This document shows, in pieces, positions 5,459 through 13,617 of a stretch of DNA of 17,073 nt. A program made the translations under genes and the position numbers. The DNA lies in contig JAEZQV010000155.1 of NCBI GenBank assembly GCA_023441125.1, positions 1 through 17,073 on the forward strand. The letters are read 5' to 3'. Under the pieces are notes generated by a model. The model searched no databases. It worked only from the letters and a program-made list of their open reading frames with translations, and was not told the DNA's origin. Source of the stretch: Bacillota bacterium (GTDB lineage: Bacteria; Bacillota_C; Negativicutes; Sporomusales; Sporomusaceae). The stretch's first letter is position 1; each line of letters begins with the position of its first letter.

Positions 5459-6515
5459 GACTCTGTCTCCTTTGCTCCTGATGCTCAAAATACCATTCTA
5501 TGGATACCTGTTTAAGGGCACACTCGACATCATAACCCCGGCTGCCGCAGCCGGCACCGTACCAGCGGGCGAAGCAGGCGCCGCCGCACAGGGAAAACGA
5601 AGGACATTTCAGGCAAAAATGCATGCTGTCCTGGATCAAAGCCGCCACTTTTTGCAGCCGGGGCGCCTCCGGGCCGGTGCTTACATGGCCCAGATAAAAA
5701 TCCTGATTGCCGGCCAGGGAAGAACAGGCATACAAATTGCCCCGGACGTCGACAAACGCTGCCTCGCCATTCATGGCGTGGCAGTGGGCAAACCCCTGCG
5801 TGGCCCGGTTTGCCAGGTTATCCACCCGCTCAAGCTGGGAAAACAGCATGGTTTTGCCAGTCTGTTCGGCCAGGCGTGCGGCGGTCTGATAGGCTTCCTT
5901 AATCCCCTGCCACACCGCCGCCGCGGCAGGCGGCGTCATTTCGCCGCCCCGGCCCTGGGCCCGCAAAAGGTCAAAGCCGATGCGCCGCACATTGCCCAGG
6001 TAATACGCCATTTCCACAATGCCGCTCAGCTTAGCGGCATTTTCCTTGGTAACAACACAGGTGATGCCGGTGGCAAGCCCCTGCGCCGCCAGCTGCCCGG
6101 TCCCGTTCAGGATCTGCCGGCAGGTGCCCTGCCCATCCGGCAGGCAGCGCTGCCGGTCATTAATCTCAGGCCGGCCGTCCAGGCTGACACCGACCCCTAC
6201 CTGACCGGCTTTGAAAACCGCCGCTATTTCCCTGGTCAGCAGCGAGGCATTGGTCTGCACCTGCATAATAGCCGGCAAGCCATGTTCTCTTACATGACGG
6301 ATGACCGCCTGCATTACCGGAGCATTCAGCAGGGGTTCCCCGCCGCTGAATTGCAGAATAAAGGCCTGCCCGCCGGCAGCCGCCATGTCGACGGCCGCGA
6401 TGGCGGTAGCCGCCGTCATATTTTCCGCCGGCTGTTCATGGGCATAACAATACCTGCAGGCAAAATTGCACTGTCCGGTCAAACCAAGTATCAGCATTTT
6501 TAGCATGGCTGTCAT
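5427..6515 (-). CDS. Radical SAM enzyme with SPASM domain
   Basis: The product has 362 residues. The radical SAM cluster motif CNFACRYC (Cys16, Cys20, Cys23) binds a 4Fe-4S cluster and SAM. GGEP at residues 58-61 contacts the SAM amino group. The C-terminal third has a textbook SPASM pattern: C-X13-G-X4-C, then C-X2-C-X5-C-X3-C (CLKCPSFSLCGGAC) and a final EC. These cysteines normally hold two auxiliary Fe-S clusters, as in anaerobic sulfatase-maturating enzymes and RiPP-modifying enzymes. The start overlaps the cobN stop (ATGA), with a G-rich ribosome site just upstream, so the two are tightly coupled. The tail is cysteine-rich (CYAACRC) and is encoded in the overlap with the nitrilase gene. 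I see no precursor-peptide gene nearby. Substrate unknown: CobN, a cell-envelope protein of the operon or a tetrapyrrole are candidates. Confidence 0.93.
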   Translation of the reverse strand: MTAMLKMLILGLTGQCNFACRYCYAHEQPAENMTAATAIAAVDMAAAGGQAFILQFSGGEPLLNAPVMQAVIRHVREHGLPAIMQVQTNASLLTREIAAVFKAGQVGVGVSLDGRPEINDRQRCLPDGQGTCRQILNGTGQLAAQGLATGITCVVTKENAAKLSGIVEMAYYLGNVRRIGFDLLRAQGRGGEMTPPAAAAVWQGIKEAYQTAARLAEQTGKTMLFSQLERVDNLANRATQGFAHCHAMNGEAAFVDVRGNLYACSSLAGNQDFYLGHVSTGPEAPRLQKVAALIQDSMHFCLKCPSFSLCGGACFARWYGAGCGSRGYDVECALKQVSIEWYFEHQEQRRQSHESCYAACRC

Positions 6516-9500
6516 CTGTCCCCCCGCTCTTCCAGTTCGCCGTCAATAGCGAGGTATATTTGCCGCAGTTCCGCTATTACCGCCGTATCGGCCTGCCACA
6601 GCCCGCGCTGCCCGGCCTCCAGCAGTTTTTCGGCAATCCGCTGCAAGGCCCAGGGATTGACAGCCTTCATCCAGTCCCGCACAGCGGGGTCCAGCGCGTA
6701 TTTTTCGGCCAGTCCCTGATACATCCAGTCCTCCATGACGGCACTGGTGGCGTCCCACTCATAGCAATGAGCCACCACGCCGGCCAGGTCGGCAGCGCCT
6801 TTATAGCCGTGCTGCTTCATGCCTTCAATATATTTGGGATTCATGGTTTCTCCCCGGAACAGCCGCTTGAATTCTTCATCCAGACTTCTGAGCCTTACCT
6901 GCCGCCGGTTGGAACTGTCGCCGCAGTACGAGCGCGGCGCTGTGCCTTTCAGGCTGCGGACCGCGGCAATCATGCCGCCATGGAAGGAGTTAAAATCATC
7001 GGAATTCAGCATATGCACTTCCCGGTTGTCTTCATTTTTCACGGTAACATCGAGGGTGGCCAGCCGGCGGCTGAACAATTCCGGCACGAAGATGCCATGG
7101 CTGTTGGCGCCGTAAGCATGCGCGCCCCAGCGGACATACACCCTGGCCAGATCGTCGATTGTCTCCCAGTTTTTTTCTTCTAAAAGATGGCTGACGCCGG
7201 CGCCATAACTGCCCGGCGGACAGCCGAATACCCGGTAGCAGGCCTGTTCCCAGGCAGCGGCGGGATCGTTGCCCTGCGCCTTTATCAGTTCCGTATCGGC
7301 CAGCACATGTTTACGGACATAGTTGACCTCGGGACCTTCCGCCAGGCCGGCGACCAGGCTGACCGCCCTGTCCAGCCATTTTACGGCCATGGGCATGCTG
7401 TCGCGGAACAGACCGCCGATACGGGCCGTTACGTCAATGCGCGGCCGCTTGAGTTCATCAAGCGGAATGACTTCCAGGCCGGCAACCCGCAGGCTGCCGC
7501 GCTGCCAAACCGGGCGTACGCCCAGCAAATAGAGAAACTCGGCGATGCATTGGCCATGGCTGCGCATATTGGCGCCGCTCCAGAAAATCATGCCGATGTT
7601 TTCCGGGTAGCGGCCTTCCTCGGCAATATACCGTTCAATCACGCTGTCGCCCAGCGTCTTGCCCAGTTCCCAGGCAGCCGCCGTCGGCAGGGTGCGCGGA
7701 TCAACACCGTAGAAGTTGCGGCCTGTCGGCAGGATATCGGCCATGCCGCTGGTCGGCGCACCCGCCGGTCCCGGTTCCACATACCGGCCGGAGAGCGCGG
7801 CCAGCAGGTTGGTAATTTCCTGTTCGGTTTTTATGATGTTCGGATACAGCGTCTGACAGATATAGCCCGCGATTTGTTTTAGCCGGGCCTTATGCTCCGG
7901 CGCGAAGGCCGCCAGCGCGGGTATCGCGGTGAGCTGTTCGGCTTGCGCGGGTAAGAATTCATGCTTGTACAGCCACTCGATGATGTCCCGGCCCTGCTGC
8001 CGGATTTCAGCCAGCAGCGTCCCGCAGGTTTTGCTGCCGTCCGGCAGCAGCCTGCCGCTATAAGCCAGCAGTTCGTAATAATCATAGCCGTGCACGGCGG
8101 CTATGGTTTCGGGCAGGGACGGTATTTCCCCGTTGGCCTGCTGGGTCAAAGCCAGCAAATATTCGACCAGCCGCTCGCCGGCCGGCGGGCAGCCGAGCGT
8201 ATGCAGTCCGACCCGGATCTGCATATTCTTGATGTCGGTGATATAAGTGTGCAGACGCTGTACGTAATCGTCAAACAGTTCGCCTTCAGCCTGGCCCATA
8301 TCGTCTGCTAAATTGGCGTCGGTTACTTTTTGCCGGATCAGTCCGGCCACAACTCCGGCATTGCCGGGCTGGTTCTGCAGAAAATGGCAATATTCATCAA
8401 GCAGTTTTTCCAGTTCCGCCAGGCTGTCATAGGTACCGGCCTGACTTACCGGCGGCGGCAAATGGCCGATCAGACAGGCGGCGCCCCGGCGCTTGGCCTG
8501 GATACCCTCGCCGATAATGGTAAGCAAATAGGGGTAAATATTCGGCAGGCTGCCCAGCGCTAAATCCGGGTAACACGCTGCCGACAGGCCGGTGCCTTTG
8601 CCCGGCAGCCACTCGAGCGTCCCGTGCGTGCCGATATGGACAACGGCGTCGGCCTGCCAGATGTCTCTCAGCCAGTGATAATAGGCCAAATAATGATGGG
8701 TAGGGGCGCAGTCCGGAGAATGATATATTTTCGCGGCGTCTTCGCCAAAGCCGCGCGGCGGCTGGACGGTAATAAACAGATTGCCGTTTACAATGCCGGG
8801 GATGAGCAGTTCATCGTCATAGCGGAACACCTCCCCCGGCGGTTGCCCCCAGTCCCGGATAAGTTCCCCCTGAATCCAGGGGGCAACCGCATCAAACCAG
8901 AAACGGTAATGATCAGCCGAAAGTTTTCCCGGGGCCTGTTCCAGAACCGCATCGGCCAAAAAGCGGCGGTCATTGGTGGCAGCCGCCAGTAAGGCCTCCA
9001 TGAGCGTCCGGCTGTCAGGCGGCACCCAGTCCAGGGTGTAGCCCTGCTCTGCCATCCGTGCCAGCAGCCTATGGACGCTGGCCGGGGAATCCAGGCCTTG
9101 CGCGCTGCCGATATGCGCATTGGTGGGCGGATAATTATGAAAGATAATGGCGATTTTTTTCTCGCCGTTGGTCTTGCGCCGTAAATTCGCCCATTTGGCC
9201 GCTTTGGCGGCCACCCGCTGAATCCGTTCCGGCAGCGTCCGGTACTCTATCATGCCGTCAAGACCGGTCTCTTTGCCGGCTACCGGCACGGCGTGAATCA
9301 CACCGTCAAATTCCGGCATGGCAATGCTGCAGGTAATCTCCATCGGTGTCAGCCCTTCCAGGCTGCAGCGCCAGTCCTCGCGCGGCCGGAGCATGACATA
9401 GGCCTGCAGCACAGGCACGCTTAAATTTTGCAGGAAACAGCCGTCCACCGGTTTTCCTACCGTCAGGGAAAACTTAAAGGTGTTAATCAGCACATCAATC

Positions 9501-10228
9501 ACCGGCAAGCCCTGCTGGTAAAAGTAGGTGCTTACCGCCGTATCCACCCCGTCGGCATTCAGTTCCGCGTTACGCGCCCAATGGCTGAACACGGCTATGA
9601 CATTAAGGCCCCGGGCCTCTATTGCCGCGATTAATTCCGTCTGATAGGTCAAATCGGTCCAAATCCACTCGTCCCGCGGAAAAATAATGCCGACGGTGGC
9701 CTGGTCCGGCTGGCAGAACCGCCGCCGGTACTCCCCGGGATCGGTAAAAACCGTACCGGCCCGGGGATGAAAAATGCCGTTCCACAATAGTTGCTGCGGC
9801 TCTTCATACCGGCAATCCTGCCGGCCATACCTGCTCTGGAGCCACAACCACAGGTTCCGGTAGTTCTGCATGCCGCTGTAGGCCAGATACCGGCGCAGCC
9901 GGTTCCGGTCCTCGATTGTTACTCCGTTACACGCATCTTCCGGCTGGACCTCGGTCGCCAGCATGGCATGCGTGATTTTGTTTTTTTGCAGGAACTCCGC
10001 AGCGGCTCTGAGGAACGGCGTATCCCGCCCCATGCCCATCCAGGAAAACACCACCAGCCGGCTGCCGGCCAGCCGCTGTTGCCATTCGGCATTCCAGACC
10101 AGGCTGTCACTTAAATAGATGACGCTGCCTGCTGCCGCTATCTGGCCTTCGGCCGCCAACTGCCGTCCGGCTTTTTCCAGCATGACGCACTGGCGGTCAA
10201 TGTTGGATAAAAACAGGATTTCCCCCAT
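6512..10228 (-). CDS. cobN: CobN-type cobaltochelatase/Mg-chelatase large subunit
   Basis: The product is 1238 residues, in the usual size range of CobN/BchH large subunits. CobN inserts Co(II) into hydrogenobyrinic acid a,c-diamide in the aerobic B12 pathway, powered by the AAA+ partners CobS and CobT. Family blocks are clear: HIGTHGTLEWLPGK near residues 527-541, GAPTSGMADILPTGRNFY near 820-838 and GMIFWSGANMRSHG near 877-890. I take the ATG at 10228 as start because GGGAGGG lies 9 nt upstream; an in-frame ATG at 10246 lacks a ribosome site. No CobS/CobT or ChlI/ChlD is in the window, so an ATPase partner must be elsewhere or absent. The gene follows the lipoprotein gene closely and overlaps the radical SAM gene. 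CobN homologues also occur in anaerobes in uptake loci, where the real metal and substrate are uncertain. Insertion, exchange or removal of a metal are all possible. Confidence 0.93.
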   Translation of the reverse strand: MGEILFLSNIDRQCVMLEKAGRQLAAEGQIAAAGSVIYLSDSLVWNAEWQQRLAGSRLVVFSWMGMGRDTPFLRAAAEFLQKNKITHAMLATEVQPEDACNGVTIEDRNRLRRYLAYSGMQNYRNLWLWLQSRYGRQDCRYEEPQQLLWNGIFHPRAGTVFTDPGEYRRRFCQPDQATVGIIFPRDEWIWTDLTYQTELIAAIEARGLNVIAVFSHWARNAELNADGVDTAVSTYFYQQGLPVIDVLINTFKFSLTVGKPVDGCFLQNLSVPVLQAYVMLRPREDWRCSLEGLTPMEITCSIAMPEFDGVIHAVPVAGKETGLDGMIEYRTLPERIQRVAAKAAKWANLRRKTNGEKKIAIIFHNYPPTNAHIGSAQGLDSPASVHRLLARMAEQGYTLDWVPPDSRTLMEALLAAATNDRRFLADAVLEQAPGKLSADHYRFWFDAVAPWIQGELIRDWGQPPGEVFRYDDELLIPGIVNGNLFITVQPPRGFGEDAAKIYHSPDCAPTHHYLAYYHWLRDIWQADAVVHIGTHGTLEWLPGKGTGLSAACYPDLALGSLPNIYPYLLTIIGEGIQAKRRGAACLIGHLPPPVSQAGTYDSLAELEKLLDEYCHFLQNQPGNAGVVAGLIRQKVTDANLADDMGQAEGELFDDYVQRLHTYITDIKNMQIRVGLHTLGCPPAGERLVEYLLALTQQANGEIPSLPETIAAVHGYDYYELLAYSGRLLPDGSKTCGTLLAEIRQQGRDIIEWLYKHEFLPAQAEQLTAIPALAAFAPEHKARLKQIAGYICQTLYPNIIKTEQEITNLLAALSGRYVEPGPAGAPTSGMADILPTGRNFYGVDPRTLPTAAAWELGKTLGDSVIERYIAEEGRYPENIGMIFWSGANMRSHGQCIAEFLYLLGVRPVWQRGSLRVAGLEVIPLDELKRPRIDVTARIGGLFRDSMPMAVKWLDRAVSLVAGLAEGPEVNYVRKHVLADTELIKAQGNDPAAAWEQACYRVFGCPPGSYGAGVSHLLEEKNWETIDDLARVYVRWGAHAYGANSHGIFVPELFSRRLATLDVTVKNEDNREVHMLNSDDFNSFHGGMIAAVRSLKGTAPRSYCGDSSNRRQVRLRSLDEEFKRLFRGETMNPKYIEGMKQHGYKGAADLAGVVAHCYEWDATSAVMEDWMYQGLAEKYALDPAVRDWMKAVNPWALQRIAEKLLEAGQRGLWQADTAVIAELRQIYLAIDGELEERGDR

Positions 10229-10261
10229 GCTCTGTTTCCCTCCCATACTGGCAATGCCAAC

Positions 10262-11257
10262 TTATCTGTCCTTAAAATACTCCGGATACGCGGCGCGGGC
10301 CACATCCCGCACCGCTTCGACAATATACTGCGAGTTGCAGGATAAATGGCTGTCGGGAACAGCAACCAGCCGCCTGTTCTGAATGGCTTTTACCGGCTGC
10401 AGCGCCGGATCATGCTGCATATCCTCGCCAAACTTCTGCAGATCGGTTTTGCCGGCATAGTCCCATAACGGCAGGAAAATAATATCCGGATTGATTTTTA
10501 CAATTTGTTCCTTGGACATCATCTCGTTCATCGACAGTCCAAGCATGGCGGCGCCGTCCTGTACCCCGGCATAGCGGCAAATGTCTTCAAAGGTGCTGCC
10601 GATACCGCCGCTGTCGCCCAGCAGGGTAGACCGGATCACCACCTGCCGTTTGTCTGCCGGTATCTGGCTGACAACTTCATCAATTTGCGCCAGCGCTTTG
10701 TCCATGCCGTCAATAACCCGGGCGCCGGCCGCCTCTTCCCCGACCCCGCGGGCAATGGCGGCAACGGCTTGTTTAACCTCAGCCAGATTGGCGGGAGCCT
10801 TATAGACATAGACGATTATGCCGGCTTCCCGCAGGGTTTGGATTAAGGTTGCCGGCTGCCAATCCGGGGTGATCACCAAATCCGGCTGGAAGGCGATAAT
10901 GACCTCGGCATTGGCTTTAACCCGGCCGGCTACGGCTTGGGTCTGGCCGGCAATATTGGAAATACCGGGGTCATCAACTAAGTAGCTTAACGCGGCAATA
11001 CGTTCGGGCGCTACCAGGGCCATAAGAATTTCATCGGTGCTGATTGACAGGGAAGCAATTCTTTGGGGCTTGTGCTCAAGCTTCAGCACCGTCCCGGTAG
11101 CGTCCACTATTTCATGACTACCGGCATTGCCGGCCGGCGGGGGCGGCGTATTGCCGCCGGTCCCGCTGCAGCCGCCGGCCAGGGCTATGAGCAGCCCGAG
11201 CATCAGCAAAGCCACAAGCCGCCGCCAGGGTAACCTGACTTGATTCCTTACTTTCAT
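10262..11257 (-). CDS. BtuF/FepB-type periplasmic-binding lipoprotein (class III SBP)
   Basis: The 331-residue product begins with a basic N-terminus, a hydrophobic helix and the lipobox LAGGC with Cys30 as the lipidation site. It is therefore a membrane-anchored lipoprotein. The mature part has the fold signature of vitamin B12/siderophore binding proteins: VDATG then HKPQRIASLSISTDEILMAL, EVIIAFQPDLVITPDW, a long connecting helix, and IVKINPDIIFLPLWDY. GGGAGA 7 nt before the ATG supports the start. Such proteins normally serve BtuCD/FhuBG-type ABC importers. None is encoded here; the neighbours are ECF-transporter genes, so it may deliver ligand to the ECF S component or work with a remote BtuCD. 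Cobalamin or cobinamide is the likely ligand from context, but a haem-like or other tetrapyrrole cannot be excluded. Confidence 0.9.
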   Translation of the reverse strand: MKVRNQVRLPWRRLVALLMLGLLIALAGGCSGTGGNTPPPPAGNAGSHEIVDATGTVLKLEHKPQRIASLSISTDEILMALVAPERIAALSYLVDDPGISNIAGQTQAVAGRVKANAEVIIAFQPDLVITPDWQPATLIQTLREAGIIVYVYKAPANLAEVKQAVAAIARGVGEEAAGARVIDGMDKALAQIDEVVSQIPADKRQVVIRSTLLGDSGGIGSTFEDICRYAGVQDGAAMLGLSMNEMMSKEQIVKINPDIIFLPLWDYAGKTDLQKFGEDMQHDPALQPVKAIQNRRLVAVPDSHLSCNSQYIVEAVRDVARAAYPEYFKDR

Positions 11258-11302
11258 CGCTTCATCTCCCGCACATATTTTTACCGGCAGCAGCTAGCGT
11301 CC

Positions 11303-12739
11303 TTACCGGTCTTTTCTAGCCAGCAGGATTAGCCTATACTCGCCGATAATCTGGCCGTCATCGAGCTGGAGCGGCGCTTCTATGCCGGCGGCATACCGGC
11401 CGTCCGCACTGATGGCCGATGCAATACAAGGGCCTGTGGTGGCAGCATAATCCACCACCTGGGTGTCCGGCAGGGAGATAATATACAGACCGTGAACGGA
11501 CGGATCTTTAGCACGGACATTCCGGCCTACCGCCAGGGCTGCCAGGTTATTGCCTGTGGCAATTTCTTCAATCATGCCGCCCATTTTATGATTGCTGACC
11601 AGATTTCCCTGCAGATCAAACACAAACACACTGTTGGAATTGGGATGCTCTACCGGGGTCGGCAGCTGCCAGTTGGCGCGGTTGTAGGTATTGCCGGTCG
11701 TAAATACGGTATAATCACCGACGAACCGGCTATAATTGCCGGTAGAGTTGATATAGACGCCGGCGATTTTTTGCGGCTGGGTAATGGTCCGCCGCCACAG
11801 CTCCCGCCCGGCCTCACTGTCAAAGAGAAAACAGCGCCCGTCACTGGCAATGCCGCCTACCTGCCGCCCGTCACCGCTAATTTCCAGACCGGTACGCATG
11901 GTGACATTCTGGTAGGGGGCAAGGACATCCAGATATTTGCTCCACAGTACCGCTGTAAGCGTACCGTCCAGGCAGTACACATTCCGGTCATAGGTATAGG
12001 TGGCCACATCGAAATTGGCGGTGGCAAATACCACCTTGCCGCCGGCATTATCCACACCCAGCCAGCTTACCCAGCAGTCCAGATTGCGGTCTGCGGGAAA
12101 CATGCCTATTTTTTGACCGGCGGCAGTGTATTTATAAATCCGGCCGGCATATTCGTTGCGCCCGTCAGGATGTTTTATATACCGCTGCGCCACGGCGTAA
12201 ATCATGCCGGCCGCATCGGTGCGGATGGCAACCATGGCCGGAAACGTTTTTTCTTTGATATCAACGCCCAGTTCGTTCACACAGGCCTGCCGCCACAGTT
12301 CGCGGCCGTCTTGGCAGTCCAGGCTGATCAGCCAGCCTTGCTGGCTGGTTTCGCCCACAAGCACCGCCCGGCCGTCCGGCGAAAATTCAAGGGCCGCAAG
12401 TTTGCCCAAGCCCATTGCTTTGCGCCAGATGAGGCTGCCCTTGGTGCTGTAGAGCAATACTTCCCCGGTTTCCGAACCGACGGCCAAAAACCGGCCGTCA
12501 GGGGAAAAACGGATGAAACCTTTATTAAAACCCATGCGCTGGTAGTTGAAGACCTCAATCTGTCCCAGGCCGGTTGCCAGCACTTTCCCATAGGCGCCTG
12601 TTCGGGTGCCGTCTTGCTGGTCGGAAAAACTCACCGGGGTGTTCAGGCTGAAAATATGGCCGGCCAGTATTCCCAGCGTACCAATAAACAATACGGCAAG
12701 CCCTGCCGTAATAAATTTCTGCATCTTGCTTACAGCCAC
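11303..12739 (-). CDS. Membrane-anchored PQQ/WD40-like beta-propeller protein
   Basis: The 478-residue product has one N-terminal hydrophobic helix (about residues 8-28) without a clear cleavage site, so it is probably tethered outside the cytoplasmic membrane. The rest is a series of beta-propeller blades: FIRFSPDGRFLAVGSETG, LEFSPDGRAVLVGETS with GRELWRQA, LEISGDGRQVGGIASDGR with GRELWRRT, and later blades ending IASAISADGRYAAG. Motifs of the GxxLW type are typical of PQQ-like and WD40-like repeats. The GTG start at 12739 overlaps the end of the EcfT gene by 10 nt; an ATG five codons later is an alternative. No cofactor-binding or catalytic residues can be assigned. Its place between transporter and binding lipoprotein suggests ligand capture or assembly of the envelope complex, which is inference. 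Confidence 0.85.
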   Translation of the reverse strand: MAVSKMQKFITAGLAVLFIGTLGILAGHIFSLNTPVSFSDQQDGTRTGAYGKVLATGLGQIEVFNYQRMGFNKGFIRFSPDGRFLAVGSETGEVLLYSTKGSLIWRKAMGLGKLAALEFSPDGRAVLVGETSQQGWLISLDCQDGRELWRQACVNELGVDIKEKTFPAMVAIRTDAAGMIYAVAQRYIKHPDGRNEYAGRIYKYTAAGQKIGMFPADRNLDCWVSWLGVDNAGGKVVFATANFDVATYTYDRNVYCLDGTLTAVLWSKYLDVLAPYQNVTMRTGLEISGDGRQVGGIASDGRCFLFDSEAGRELWRRTITQPQKIAGVYINSTGNYSRFVGDYTVFTTGNTYNRANWQLPTPVEHPNSNSVFVFDLQGNLVSNHKMGGMIEEIATGNNLAALAVGRNVRAKDPSVHGLYIISLPDTQVVDYAATTGPCIASAISADGRYAAGIEAPLQLDDGQIIGEYRLILLARKDR

Positions 12740-13617
12740 ACTTTCATCAGGTCATATAACGCACGCCAGGACGATATGTATAACAGGCCGTTATACTGCA
12801 GGGCATCGATTATTTTCAGCAGAATGACGCCAAGGGCCACCAGCAGCAGACTGTAACAAAACAATCGCTCCGGACAGGGCCAGGGAGCTATGGCCGCCGG
12901 CGTTACTTCCCGGCCAAAGCCACGGCTTTCCACCGACGCAGCCAGGGTTGCCGCCCGCCGCTGGGTGCGCGCTAAAATGGGAAACAGCGTCTGAAAAGCT
13001 GTCTGCATGAGCCGCCGGGGCGAAAATGACCGGAGCGGCTGGAAGCCCCTGAGACGCTGCGCAGTCAGCACAACGGCCGTTTCCTGAAAAATTACCGGCA
13101 GAAACCTAAGGCCGGTAATCAGCATAAACCCCAGTTCATAGGGCAGACGCCAGGCTAACAGGCTGCGCAGCATTTGCCGCGGATCGCTTGTCCAGTTGAT
13201 CAAAAGCCCCAGCGTCAGCATGGTAGCCGAACGCAGCGCCTGCACGGCGCCGTATTCCAGCCCTTCCTGATAGATATACACGCCGCCGGTCAGCGCGCCA
13301 ACCACCGGTGTGGCCGGCGGCAGCAGGCAGGCGAGCACCGTCCGCGGTTCCCGGGCATAAAACAGCGCCTGACTGGTCATCGAGCCCCAGATCCCAAGGA
13401 GAACAAACAGCATTAACACCCGCCACCGGCCCGGTGAGGAACGGGCCACGACGTGCAGGCCAAGTGAGAGGCAGAATAAGAGAAACAGGGAGCGGGGACT
13501 GTCCACCAGCAAAACCAGGGCCGCCAGCAAACAAAGCAGCACCAGCTTGGTCCGGACATCGGTCTTATGAAGCAAAGTCTGTCCGGGAGTAGCTTCCCAC
13601 ACCTGTCTGTCGTACAT
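12730..13617 (-). CDS. ECF transporter transmembrane component EcfT (CbiQ/YkoC-like)
   Basis: The 295-residue integral membrane protein has several hydrophobic helices in the first 130 residues and one near the C-terminus. Two coupling motifs with conserved Arg-Gly are visible: QRLRGF near 187 and ESRGFG near 232. In EcfT proteins these dock onto the ATPase grooves. EcfT links ATP hydrolysis to toppling of the substrate-binding S component in the cytoplasmic membrane. The start lies inside the ATPase gene (53-nt overlap) and is supported by GGAGG about 9-10 nt upstream of the ATG, so the two are translationally coupled. Its downstream end overlaps the propeller gene. Confidence 0.93.
   Translation of the reverse strand: MYDRQVWEATPGQTLLHKTDVRTKLVLLCLLAALVLLVDSPRSLFLLFCLSLGLHVVARSSPGRWRVLMLFVLLGIWGSMTSQALFYAREPRTVLACLLPPATPVVGALTGGVYIYQEGLEYGAVQALRSATMLTLGLLINWTSDPRQMLRSLLAWRLPYELGFMLITGLRFLPVIFQETAVVLTAQRLRGFQPLRSFSPRRLMQTAFQTLFPILARTQRRAATLAASVESRGFGREVTPAAIAPWPCPERLFCYSLLLVALGVILLKIIDALQYNGLLYISSWRALYDLMKVWL

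Noticed and set aside
5382..6503. Open reading frame of 373 codons on the plus strand
   Set aside because: It is the antisense shadow of the radical SAM gene, whose cysteine motifs are unambiguous on the minus strand.
6512..10228. Assignment as BchH/ChlH magnesium chelatase
   Set aside because: The shared motifs cannot fully exclude it, but there are no bacteriochlorophyll genes, and the linkage to CbiZ, a BtuF-like protein and cobalamin riboswitches favours CobN. The substrate is left open.
11492..12856. Open reading frame of 454 codons on the plus strand
   Set aside because: It runs antisense across the propeller gene and the end of the EcfT gene. Its translation shows no domain or motif, while the minus strand frames give clear propeller blades and EcfT motifs. 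High GC makes long antisense frames common here.
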